From Actinoplanes aureus (lineage in GTDB: Bacteria > Actinomycetota > Actinomycetes > Mycobacteriales > Micromonosporaceae), in contig NZ_JADQTO010000002.1 of the NCBI RefSeq assembly GCF_015704865.1, positions 248,001-312,000 on the forward strand: a DNA stretch of 64,000 nt, in the 5' to 3' direction. The notes beneath the pieces are model-generated. The model had not been told where the DNA came from. It did not search any database and worked only from the letters and a program-made list of their open reading frames with translations. The stretch's first letter is position 1, and each line of letters begins with the position of its first letter. The position numbers and the translations under genes are program-made. Below, one piece after another: positions 52,973 to 59,748 of the stretch.

Positions 52973-53107
52973 GCCTCTGTTGCCTGTGCCTCTGTTGCCC
53001 GCGCTTCAATTGTTTGTGCCTCAGTCGTTTGTGCCTCAGTCGTTTGTGCCTCAGTCGTTCGTGTCTCAGTCGTTCGTGTCTCAGTCGTTCGTGTCTCAGT
53101 CGTTCGC
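52973..53107. repeat. 15-bp minisatellite, nine units
   Basis: Nine contiguous 15-base units from 52973; the last six are close to GCCTCAGTCGTTCGT and the first three are decayed. Two identical GTCTCAGTCGTTCGT units (53063, 53078) show recent expansion. The array runs into the 3' end of the transketolase gene and supplies its last residues and stop. Confidence 0.92.
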
Positions 53108-53986
53108 GCCGAGGAAGGCGTTGATCGATCTGCGTAGGCCGGCCGCGTCGAGACCGTGCTCGCGGGCGTGGTCGCGCCAGGAGCCGTAGCGGCGGATCTC
53201 GGTTCGTCCGACGCCGAGGTACAGCGCCCGGTGCGGCATTCCGTTCAGCGCCTCGCCCACCAGCCGCGCCGACGTACCGGCCAGGTACGGCTCGACGAGC
53301 ACCACCTCACCCCCGGCGAGCGCTCGCAACCCGTCGGTGTCGAACGGCCGCGGCGTGTTCGTGTAGGCCACCGTCACGTCGAGGTCCCGGGTCGCCTCCA
53401 GCACCGGATCGAGCATCGGACCGACCGCGACCACCAGCGGCCCGCCCCGCTTCAGCACACGCAGGCTCCCGCCGTCCGGGTAGGGGCCCTTGTTCTCCTG
53501 CACCGAAAGCCGGATGTAGACCCGATCGTCGTGCCGGGCGGCGGCACGCAACAGCCCCGGCACCTCGTCCCGGTGACCCGGCACGTGCACCGTCCACCCT
53601 TCGAGCGTGTCCAGCAGCGCGACGTCGCCGGGCGACTGGTGTGTGTAGCCCTCCTCCGCCGCGTCGTACGAGGCTCCGATGCTGACCAGCACCGCGCCCA
53701 CGTCCTGGTGTGCGAAGTCGAGCTTGATCTGCTCGTAGGCCCGGTCGACGAGGAACGGGGCGTACGAATGCAGGATCGGCCGGAGCCCGGTGAGCGCCAG
53801 CCCACCGCCCACCCCGGCCATGAGTTGCTCGCGGATGCCGACATTGAAGACGCGGTCCGGATGCCGCTGCTGAGCCGTGCGGAACGACGAGGCGGAGATG
53901 TCCGCGAGCACCAGCGCGGTGCGCGGGTCGTCGGAGAGCAGGTCGGTGGTGGTGTCGATGAAGGTTTCCCGCATGGCCGGCCTCAT
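53096..53986 (-). CDS. Transketolase-like protein, pyrimidine-binding and C-terminal half
   Basis: 296 aa. Holds the thiamine-diphosphate pyrimidine-binding domain (ADISASSFRTAQQRHPDRVFNVGIREQLMAGVGGGLALTG, with the conserved Glu in GIREQ) and the C-terminal domain (GEVVLVEPYLAGTSARLV). Together with the preceding gene it forms a split transketolase / DXS-like E1. Its ATG at 53986 overlaps that gene's stop (ATGA), fixing the start. Its last codons come from the minisatellite. Confidence 0.9.
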   Translation of the reverse strand: MRPAMRETFIDTTTDLLSDDPRTALVLADISASSFRTAQQRHPDRVFNVGIREQLMAGVGGGLALTGLRPILHSYAPFLVDRAYEQIKLDFAHQDVGAVLVSIGASYDAAEEGYTHQSPGDVALLDTLEGWTVHVPGHRDEVPGLLRAAARHDDRVYIRLSVQENKGPYPDGGSLRVLKRGGPLVVAVGPMLDPVLEATRDLDVTVAYTNTPRPFDTDGLRALAGGEVVLVEPYLAGTSARLVGEALNGMPHRALYLGVGRTEIRRYGSWRDHAREHGLDAAGLRRSINAFLGAND

Positions 53987-54738
53987 TTCGTCTCTACGGC
54001 GGCGACGACCAGGTGCGGCCGGCCGGTGACTCGCAGGGCGCGTTCGATCTCGTCGTGGTCGCGCCCGTTCACCACGGAGACACTCCACCCCGGGAAGCGA
54101 GCGGGTATCCCGACGGACAGCCCGGCGCGTAGGTGGTCGCCCTCGCCGCCTCCGGCGCCCTCGATGCCGGGCCAGGTAGGCGCCCCGTCCCATCCGCCCG
54201 GCCACCCGTGGGTCGACGACTGGTTGTCGATCACGATGGCGGTGAGCGGCAGCTGGATCGCGGCCGCGTACGCGATCGCCTCATGGTTCGAACCCTCGTC
54301 CAGCTCCGCGTCGCCGAGCAGCACGAACGTCCGGCTGTCCAGGAAGCCCTGCGCGCGCAGACCGAGCGCGGTGCCGACCGCGACGCCGAGGCCGTGACCG
54401 AGGGAGCCGGTGCCGATTTCGACGCCGGGGATGAGCACCCGGTCCGGGTGGTGCCCGAGCCGGCTGTCCCACCCGGCCAGGTCGTCCAGCCAGTCCTCGG
54501 GGATGAAACCCTTGGCGGCCAGCACCGCGTAGTAGGCCGCGGGCCCGTGACCCTTGGAGAGCAGGAACCGGTCGCGGTCCGGCTCGTTCGCGGTCTCCGG
54601 CGTGATTCGCAGCACACGGTCGTAGAGGACCCAGAGCACGTCCAGTGTGGAATGCGCGCTGAGCGCGTGTTTCTCGTCGCCGGTGATCCGGCTGAGCAGC
54701 GGATGTAGCGGGTGTCTCGATGCGGTCACAACAGTCAT
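53983..54738 (-). CDS. Transketolase-like protein, thiamine-diphosphate-binding half
   Basis: 251 aa. The diphosphate-binding motif is GDAELDEGSNHEA (GDx-ending in N); GHGPAAYYAVLAAKGF and GSLGHGLGVAVG are other transketolase blocks. With the coupled downstream gene it should transfer two-carbon ketol units between sugar phosphates. A full transketolase is one chain of about 650-700 residues; split forms are common for specialised pathways. It is divergent from soxR, which may control it. Start uncertain among three nearby ATGs (54738, 54744, 54765). Confidence 0.9.
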   Translation of the reverse strand: MTVVTASRHPLHPLLSRITGDEKHALSAHSTLDVLWVLYDRVLRITPETANEPDRDRFLLSKGHGPAAYYAVLAAKGFIPEDWLDDLAGWDSRLGHHPDRVLIPGVEIGTGSLGHGLGVAVGTALGLRAQGFLDSRTFVLLGDAELDEGSNHEAIAYAAAIQLPLTAIVIDNQSSTHGWPGGWDGAPTWPGIEGAGGGEGDHLRAGLSVGIPARFPGWSVSVVNGRDHDEIERALRVTGRPHLVVAAVETK

Positions 54739-54751
54739 GTGCATAGGCTGC

Positions 54752-54762
54752 AACTTAAAGTT
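54752..54762. promoter_or_regulatory. Probable SoxR operator (soxbox)
   Basis: AACTT A AAGTT inverted repeat between the divergent transketolase and soxR starts, 23 bp before the soxR ATG. SoxR boxes have an AACTTnAnGTT-type core, so the site fits autoregulation and control of the transketolase pair. Confidence 0.55.
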
Positions 54763-54784
54763 CACTTCAGCTCAAGGAGTCCGC

Positions 54785-55228
54785 ATGGAGACGCTGACCA
54801 TCGGCGATCTGTCCGCCCGCAGCGGCGTGGCACCCTCGGCGTTGCGCTTCTACGAGCGGGAGGGCCTGATCCACTCCACCCGTACCAGCGGCAACCAGCG
54901 GCGATACGAGCGAGCCGAGCTGCGCCGGGTGGCCTTCATCAAGATCGCTCAGCAGGTAGGGGTGTCACTGGAGGAGATCCGCACCGCGCTGGCCTCCCTG
55001 CCGGAGAACCGGACACCCACAAAGGCAGACTGGTCCCGTCTATCCGCGCGGTGGCGCCACAAACTCCAGGAACGAATCACCGTGCTGGAGCGGCTCCGCG
55101 ATCAGCTAACCGGTTGCATCGGCTGCGGCTGCCTCTCGCTGCAACGCTGCAACCTGGTAAACCCCTCCGACCAGCTAGCCCTCCGCGGCGTAGGCCCTCA
55201 GATGATCCTGAACCCGCCCGCAGAGTAA
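54785..55228 (+). CDS. soxR: Redox-sensing MerR-family regulator SoxR
   Basis: 147 aa. MerR winged helix LTIGDLSARSGVAPSALRFYEREGLI, dimerisation helix (about 80-115) and the [2Fe-2S]-binding cluster C-x2-C-x-C-x5-C at CIGCGCLSLQRC near residue 120. SoxR is activated by redox-cycling compounds and in Actinobacteria usually responds to endogenous antibiotics or quinones. AGGAG lies six bases before the ATG. Its divergent neighbours encode the split transketolase. Confidence 0.96.
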   Translation: METLTIGDLSARSGVAPSALRFYEREGLIHSTRTSGNQRRYERAELRRVAFIKIAQQVGVSLEEIRTALASLPENRTPTKADWSRLSARWRHKLQERITVLERLRDQLTGCIGCGCLSLQRCNLVNPSDQLALRGVGPQMILNPPAE

Positions 55229-55880
55229 GAGGGCGTGGACCCGAACGATGAGTCCGCGTGACGCGTTCGGCGTCGGCGCCATTCGCTTGCGGCTTGCAGG
55301 GCCGCTTGCGGCCAGCCAGCGGCCGGGGCGCCTGCTCGCGGTGTGTGGCGCCGGTTGCGGTCGGCCGGTGGTTGCTGGCCAGCGGCCGGGGTGGCTGCTT
55401 GCGGTGTGTGGGGACGGTTGCGGCCAGCGGGTGGTTGCCGACTGCCCGTCCGGGCATGGGCGGGTGTGGTGTGGATCACCGAGACAGCCATTGCTGCTAG
55501 CTCGGTGGTCGACAAGGCGCGGGTCTGCGGGCCGGCTATGCGCGAAGGCTGCTTCAACGGCCGCCAAGCAGCCCTCGCGCACAGCCGAATGATCAAATAG
55601 GCCGAAAAGGCGGACCCGGCTTTGCCTGATGGCTGTCACCGCCTCCCGGGGGCTGCGCTGGGCTGCACCGAGCCGAGCCGAGCCGGGCCGCGCTGGCCGC
55701 GCTGGGCCGCGCTGGCCGCGCTGGCCGCGCGGGGCTGGCCGCCGCGTGCCGGCTCACCGCGCGACCGCCGCAACGGCCATTCCTGGAACGGTCACCTACC
55801 AGGCCTTGACCGCGAAAGATGTCGAGCTCGCACTCTCCGGAGCGGCGAGGCGTCTCCCGGAATCCAGTTAGGAGCGCATG
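55229..55880. other. Gene-poor, low-complexity stretch between soxR and the mobile element
   Basis: No gene is supported. The open frames here on both strands have the composition of tandem repeats and no family resemblance. A 63-bp tandem repeat lies at 55318-55443 and a GGCCGCGCT-rich simple sequence at about 55670-55740. Confidence 0.6.
55318..55443. repeat. 63-bp tandem repeat, two units
   Basis: Units 55318-55380 and 55381-55443 both begin AGCGGCCGGGG and share GCGGTGTGTGG and GTGGTTGC, with about 80 percent identity. The unit is a multiple of three, so both strands stay open in several frames. Confidence 0.8.
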
Positions 55881-55884
55881 GTGC

Positions 55885-56340
55885 GGTCAGGGCCTCGCTG
55901 AAGAGGCAGAGGCGGCGCAAGCGGAGTTCAACCGCATGTCACTGGAACGACTCGCGACGTTCGAGGGCGGTGCCACGCGACTCAACGAAGCGCGCAGTGA
56001 AGCCGTGGGAGACGAGCCGTGAACGCCTTCATCCGGTGGCGAATCGCCTCTTCATCGTCTTCTCAGCCCTCGCCTTGGGCTGGCCGCTCTTGGTGACTGG
56101 ACCTACTGGGCATCGAAAGTCCGGCTCGGCGCGCGGTCACAGCGTTCGTGTTTGTCATGTTCGCGGTCTGCCTGAGGCTCAGCGTCTCCATCGGTACCAA
56201 TCGCGTGGCGGCGTGTGGTTACTGTGCTGCTCTTCCTCGGCCTGGGCTTCGGCGTCGCGTGGGCGCGCACCATGGTTGCCGAGCGAGGCTGCCCGTCGAT
56301 GGCCCGAAGCGAGGCCGAGCAGCGACGACAGCAGCGACAG
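55885..56340 (+). pseudogene. Decayed membrane-protein gene with frameshifts
   Basis: Three consecutive hydrophobic stretches read in the same direction but in different frames: NRLFIVFSALALGWPLLVTG (about 56039-56100), then RRAVTAFVFVMFAVCLRLS (about 56130-56190), then VVTVLLFLGLGFGVAWA (about 56214-56265), followed by a charged tail. A short coding-like piece (EFNRMSLERLATFEGG) precedes them. This is what a small three-helix membrane protein looks like after two frameshifts. Family unknown. Alternative: chance hydrophobicity in GC-rich DNA. Confidence 0.4.
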
Positions 56341-56430
56341 CACAGCCGCTGCCGATGCCCGTGGTCGCGCGATGGTCGCGACGAGCGAGATCGAGCGGGT
56401 CGCGGTGAGACCGAGCGCTTAGCACACAGG

Positions 56431-56471
56431 ACCCCCGTTGCGCTGCGTTTGCGCAGTTCAGCGGGGGTTTC
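56431..56471 (-). terminator. Hairpin downstream of the tRNA remnant
   Basis: ACCCCCG pairs with CGGGGGT and CTGCG with CGCAG around a TTTG loop (56431-56468). On the minus strand it lies 20 bases past the tRNA 3' end, where a tRNA terminator would be. Confidence 0.6.
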
Positions 56472-56488
56472 TGCTGCTCGTGAGAGAG

Positions 56489-56509
56489 CGGAGGGCGTGT
56501 GATTCGAAC
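56489..56509 (-). other. 3' remnant of a tRNA (tRNA-Ser-like): attachment-site core of the element
   Basis: Read on the minus strand: T-loop TTCGAAT, T-stem 3' arm CACAC, acceptor arm GCCCTCC and discriminator G, the order of a tRNA 3' end; G at the discriminator and this acceptor fit tRNA-Ser. The bases before the loop (TTGGG) do not pair with CACAC, so the 5' part of the tRNA is missing. This is the pattern left by integration into a tRNA 3' end, with the intact tRNA expected at the far end, beyond this window. Confidence 0.7.
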
Positions 56510-56573
56510 CCAACCAATGGGCCTGACCAGGGGATTCACTCCCTGGCCATGGCCAGGATTGGACCGAAGTTGA

Positions 56574-57743
56574 TCAGGATTCAACTGCGTTCGACAGGGC
56601 TGGCACCCCCCACGCTCCCCCCACGACGTCTCTCCCCATAAGGGCGCTGCTGATCGTCTGCACGATCGCCTCCCCCACCTCCGGCATCAGGTGCCCATAA
56701 AGGTCCGAGGTCACCTTGATCGAGCTGTGCCCGAGCATCCGCTGAACGGCCGTCAACGGCGTGCCGGCCGAAATCAGCAGGGAAGCCACGGTGTGGCGAA
56801 GATCGTGAAGCCTGAGTCCGGTCAGACCGGCGAGCTCGCAGATCTTGCGCCAGATCCTCTGCCGGAAGTTGCGCGTCACCGGCCGGTCGGAGTTCGGCAT
56901 CGTGAACAGCAGGTCACCCCGCTGCTTTCCGGCGACCAGTGGCGTCAGGTCGAGCGCGAGTTCCTGGGTGATGCGCACCGTCCGCCGGGAGAACTTCGTC
57001 TTCGGTGTCGTGTAGATGTACTCGCCGCCGCCAGCCTCGTAGGCCGTCTGAACGACCGTCACCTTGCCTGCGAAAAGGTCGACCTTCCCGATGCGCAAAG
57101 CAAGGGCTTCCGAGAATCGCAGCCCAGTAGTAACGAGCAGCATTACAAGCGGCCGCCAATGGGCGTACTTCCCCGAACACGCCGCTAGCAGGCGCTCAAT
57201 TTCCGGCGGCGTAAGAAACATCATCTCAATTTCCTCGCGCGGCGGCATGGGCGTCCGGTGCGCTGGATTGGCTGGAATCTTCTTCGCCTCCACCGCGCCT
57301 TGCAGAATCTTGTGCAGAACGCCGTGGGCATTGCGTACGGACTTGGGCGCCAACGGACGCCGGGCCGGACCGCCGTCGTCCGGGTCGGGTGTCCCGTTGA
57401 CCAGCTTCCGTACCCAGTCCTTCACGACGGTCGCATCGACCTGGTCCAGCCGGTAATCGCCCAGCCAGCGCAGGATGTGCGTTCGCACGCGAGACCACTC
57501 GGTGCGCCTACTCGAGGGCTTCAGCCCGATCTCGTAGTTCGGCCAGAACTCGGCGATGAATTCCCGCATTGTGATTTTTCCGTCTTGCGGGTTGATGAAA
57601 TTTCCCCGCGCGCGATCAACGCGAAGTCCATCCAACACCTTGCCGGCGACCGTCTTGTTGGGAAGCCCTGACTTGATTGTGGTTTTCCGTCCGGCGACTT
57701 CGTCACGAATACGCCAGGTGGGGCCGTGTTTCTCAATCCACAT
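56574..57743 (-). CDS. int: Tyrosine recombinase / phage-type integrase
   Basis: 389 aa. N-terminal arm-binding region (WIEKHGPTWRIRDE, KSGLPNKTVAGKVLDGLRVDRARG), a SAM-like core-binding domain (MREFIAEFWPNYEIGLKPSS...LDQVDATVVKDWV) and the catalytic domain with Arg in VTTGLRFSEALALRIG, then LRLHDLRHTVASLLISAGTP (HxxR), LGHSSIKVTSDLYGHL (second His and Tyr nucleophile). Its 3' end points at the tRNA remnant 65 bp away, the usual int-att layout. ATG at 57743 chosen; a TTG four codons upstream is possible. Confidence 0.95.
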   Translation of the reverse strand: MWIEKHGPTWRIRDEVAGRKTTIKSGLPNKTVAGKVLDGLRVDRARGNFINPQDGKITMREFIAEFWPNYEIGLKPSSRRTEWSRVRTHILRWLGDYRLDQVDATVVKDWVRKLVNGTPDPDDGGPARRPLAPKSVRNAHGVLHKILQGAVEAKKIPANPAHRTPMPPREEIEMMFLTPPEIERLLAACSGKYAHWRPLVMLLVTTGLRFSEALALRIGKVDLFAGKVTVVQTAYEAGGGEYIYTTPKTKFSRRTVRITQELALDLTPLVAGKQRGDLLFTMPNSDRPVTRNFRQRIWRKICELAGLTGLRLHDLRHTVASLLISAGTPLTAVQRMLGHSSIKVTSDLYGHLMPEVGEAIVQTISSALMGRDVVGGAWGVPALSNAVES

Positions 57744-57811
57744 TGGACAGACCAATCCTGCGAACCGAAAGTCTAATGAGATGGGCGGGCAGTTAGCCCC
57801 GCATTGCGCGC

Positions 57812-58234
57812 TTAGGAGCTGCGCTTCCCGAGAGCTTGGCGCCGAAGTTCCTGAAGGGACGCGACCATATTGATCGACGGTTCGATCGTCGACACGATCT
57901 CGGCCCGCTCATCGTGGTCTGCGTTGCGATAGAGAACGATCAGCCGACGCAGGATCGGATCGAGGTCTGCAAGCGGATCCGCATCGTCGTCCTGGCCCTC
58001 GATCAGGCCGGCGACGGTGAGCAGCGAGCGGGCCGATTCCTCGGTGGCGGAGGCGATCCGAGTGATGGCGGTCGTGCTGGGCCTGGCTTTGCCGTTGCGC
58101 CAGTTTGAGATCGACGTGTGGCTGATGCCGGCCAGCTCGGCGAGCGCGCTGTCGTGGCGGATCCTGTGGCGCTCCTTGAGCTGGTCGAGCTGGGACAGGA
58201 AGGCTTCCCGCTCCGGCCATTCAATCGTGCGCAC
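57812..58234 (-). CDS. XRE-family repressor (CI-like) of the element
   Basis: 140 aa. Helix-turn-helix at about residues 25-65 (DSALAELAGISHTSISNWRNGKARPSTTAITRIA), then a helical C-terminal dimerisation region. No LexA-type protease domain (no S-K dyad), so it would not be cut by RecA like lambda CI. GTG at 58234 has TAATGT seven bases upstream, and the promoter is embedded in GTGC-type palindromes, implying self-control. The open frame continues upstream but is Arg-rich and unlikely. Confidence 0.85.
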   Translation of the reverse strand: MRTIEWPEREAFLSQLDQLKERHRIRHDSALAELAGISHTSISNWRNGKARPSTTAITRIASATEESARSLLTVAGLIEGQDDDADPLADLDPILRRLIVLYRNADHDERAEIVSTIEPSINMVASLQELRRQALGKRSS

Positions 58235-58456
58235 GTGCACGACATTAGGTATCTGTGCACGTGCTGTCACTCGTGTGCGCGCACGCACATCAGGATCAGG
58301 ACCTTCTCTGACATGGGCACGGCCTATCGCCCGGACGTTGGTCAGTGCAAATGCTGTGTGCATGCACGCACACTAGCACTGGAAAACTTCTCCAGGAACC
58401 TCGTGATCTCCGCCTTGTGCGTGCGCGCACATGAGGGGTACGGTCTTGCACGTGCC
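58224..58456. promoter_or_regulatory. Divergent switch region with an array of GTGC palindromes
   Basis: At least six related sites: 58226-58241 (CGTGCGCACGTGCACG), 58255-58264 (GTGCACGTGC), 58273-58288 (GTGTGCGCGCACGCAC), 58356-58373 (GTGTGCATGCACGCACAC), 58417-58430 (GTGCGTGCGCGCAC) and 58446-58456 (TTGCACGTGCC). The first two flank the repressor -10 (TAATGT, 58247-58242), the last two flank the rightward -10 (TACGGT, 58439-58444). Confidence 0.65.
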
Positions 58457-58688
58457 ATCACACGAACATGACGGCTTCGCCCTAAGGCTCGAACGCTTCG
58501 ACGAGCTGACGGCCAACAAGGGCTGGAAGACCGACCAGCAGCGAGCCGCCGGCCTCGGCATCAGTCACACCACCTTGGGCCGCATCCGACGCGGCATCAC
58601 CAAGCCGGGCACGCGGTTCATCGCCTCCGCCACGACCGCTCTCGACGTCTCGGTCGAGGACCTGTTCACCCCGACCGAGGCGGCCTGA
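58452..58688 (+). CDS. Cro-like XRE-family regulator
   Basis: 78 aa, almost all one helix-turn-helix domain (TDQQRAAGLGISHTTLGRIRRGITKPGTRFI) with a short C-terminal tail (SVEDLFTPTEAA). First gene of the rightward operon and divergent from the larger repressor, the position and size of Cro. The GTG at 58452 has TACGGT seven bases before it, and a GTGC palindrome covers the start codon itself. It is coupled to the next gene by TGATG. Confidence 0.82.
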   Translation: MPSHEHDGFALRLERFDELTANKGWKTDQQRAAGLGISHTTLGRIRRGITKPGTRFIASATTALDVSVEDLFTPTEAA

Positions 58689-58879
58689 TGGAAGACCTCG
58701 AGCTGATCACCAAGGAAGAACTGGCCCAGCTCTTTCGAGTGCCCAAGAGCTTCGTCGACGAGGCGGTCACCGCCCGCCAGATCCTGTTCACGCGGCTCGG
58801 CAAGCGATACGTCCGCTTCTCCCGCGAGAACGTCCGGCAGATCCACGAGCAGGGCTTTGAGCCTGCCATGACGGCCTAA
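58688..58879 (+). CDS. Excisionase-like small DNA-binding protein
   Basis: 63 aa. MerR-type winged-helix (HTH_17) pattern: LITKEELAQLFRVPKSFVDEAVTARQILFTRLGKRYVRFSRENVRQI. Proteins like this next to tyrosine integrases act as recombination directionality factors (Xis), bending attachment DNA for excision. It overlaps the Cro-like gene by one base. A role as a plain regulator cannot be excluded. Confidence 0.75.
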   Translation: MEDLELITKEELAQLFRVPKSFVDEAVTARQILFTRLGKRYVRFSRENVRQIHEQGFEPAMTA

Positions 58880-59016
58880 CCAGGGCTTCCAGCCCTCAGA
58901 AATACGCCCAGCGGCCCCGCACAGCTCGCCAGCACGCCGGGACCGCCAGACGAAGGGAATCCTCCCATGACCCAGCTCAACAACGCGCTGAGCACCGCCG
59001 GGGGCGGTGAGCAGGC

Positions 59017-59262
59017 ATGACCCGCGACGAGATCATCGCCATGATCATCGGCGGCGCGATGCTCGGCATCACCGGCGCGTTCGCAATCGACTTCCGGCGC
59101 CGCTACCGGCGCGCGAAGGCCCGCATCGACCAGCTCAGCGGCCACGTCTCCGCCGCCGAGCACCTCTTGCACCTCACCGACCCGGCGCGCACCCAGGAGG
59201 TCGCCGCGCTCGAGGCGCAGCTGGCCCTCCCCGCGCACGAGCGGCAGGAGGACGCCCGATGA
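59017..59262 (+). CDS. Small membrane protein of the element, unknown
   Basis: 81 aa. One membrane helix near the N-terminus (MIIGGAMLGITGAFAI, about residues 9-24), then a basic stretch (DFRRRYRRAKARIDQL) and an Ala/Leu-rich amphipathic helix that could form a coiled coil. No family recognised. Its stop overlaps the next start (ATGA). Confidence 0.65.
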   Translation: MTRDEIIAMIIGGAMLGITGAFAIDFRRRYRRAKARIDQLSGHVSAAEHLLHLTDPARTQEVAALEAQLALPAHERQEDAR

Positions 59263-59501
59263 CGTTCGCCTTCTCCTCCGCTGGCCAGGCCGTGGCCGCT
59301 GGCGTCCTGGTCGCCATCGCCCTTCTCTTCCTGACTGGCGCCCTCGTCACCGTGGTCCTGGTCTGGTTCACCGAGCCGACCATCACCACCCGCCCGGCCG
59401 ACACCGAGCCCGATCGGGCCATCCCGGACGAGGACACCGCGGTTTACACGACCCGGCCGTACCCGGGGCGGCACCGCGCGGTGGAGGTGCCCCGTGGCTG
59501 A
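59259..59501 (+). CDS. Small membrane protein of the element, unknown
   Basis: 80 aa. One strong membrane helix (about residues 11-36, VAAGVLVAIALLFLTGALVT) and a hydrophilic Thr/Pro/Asp-rich tail. The ATG sits in an ATGA overlap with the preceding gene and its end overlaps the next gene by eight bases. Function unknown; paired small membrane proteins here may act together. Confidence 0.65.
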   Translation: MTFAFSSAGQAVAAGVLVAIALLFLTGALVTVVLVWFTEPTITTRPADTEPDRAIPDEDTAVYTTRPYPGRHRAVEVPRG

Positions 59502-59748
59502 CCTCCGCGTTCACACCGTCCCGGTGCAGCCCTGCTGCGGTCTCGTCCCTGGCGAGTGTGAGTGCCTCAGCCCGGAGGCGGCCGCAGCCGAGATGGCCAG
59601 CCTGCTCCGCGAGCGGCCCCCGATTGTCATGCGCACCGGCCCCGCTGCGCAGGCCGCCATGGCACAGGCGGACGCCACCCACCCGCTGCTGATCGCCATG
59701 CGCGCCGCCGCCACGACCCGCTTTGATTCGGAGGGACAGCCGCGATGA
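59494..59748 (+). CDS. Small cysteine-containing protein of the element, unknown
   Basis: 84 aa, GTG start inside the preceding gene. The N-terminal part has four cysteines (PCCGLVPGECEC), a possible metal site; the rest is a helical Ala-rich region. It directly precedes, and overlaps by four bases, the Rad52-like gene. Confidence 0.6.
   Translation: MADLRVHTVPVQPCCGLVPGECECLSPEAAAAEMASLLRERPPIVMRTGPAAQAAMAQADATHPLLIAMRAAATTRFDSEGQPR

Noticed and set aside
55175..55639. 154-codon open frame on the minus strand near soxR
   Set aside because: Made of the 63-bp tandem repeat and overlaps the soxR end; no start signal or family resemblance.
58968..58991. Tiny frame beginning MTQL between the excisionase-like gene and 59017
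   Set aside because: Only a few codons and no sign of an attenuator structure.
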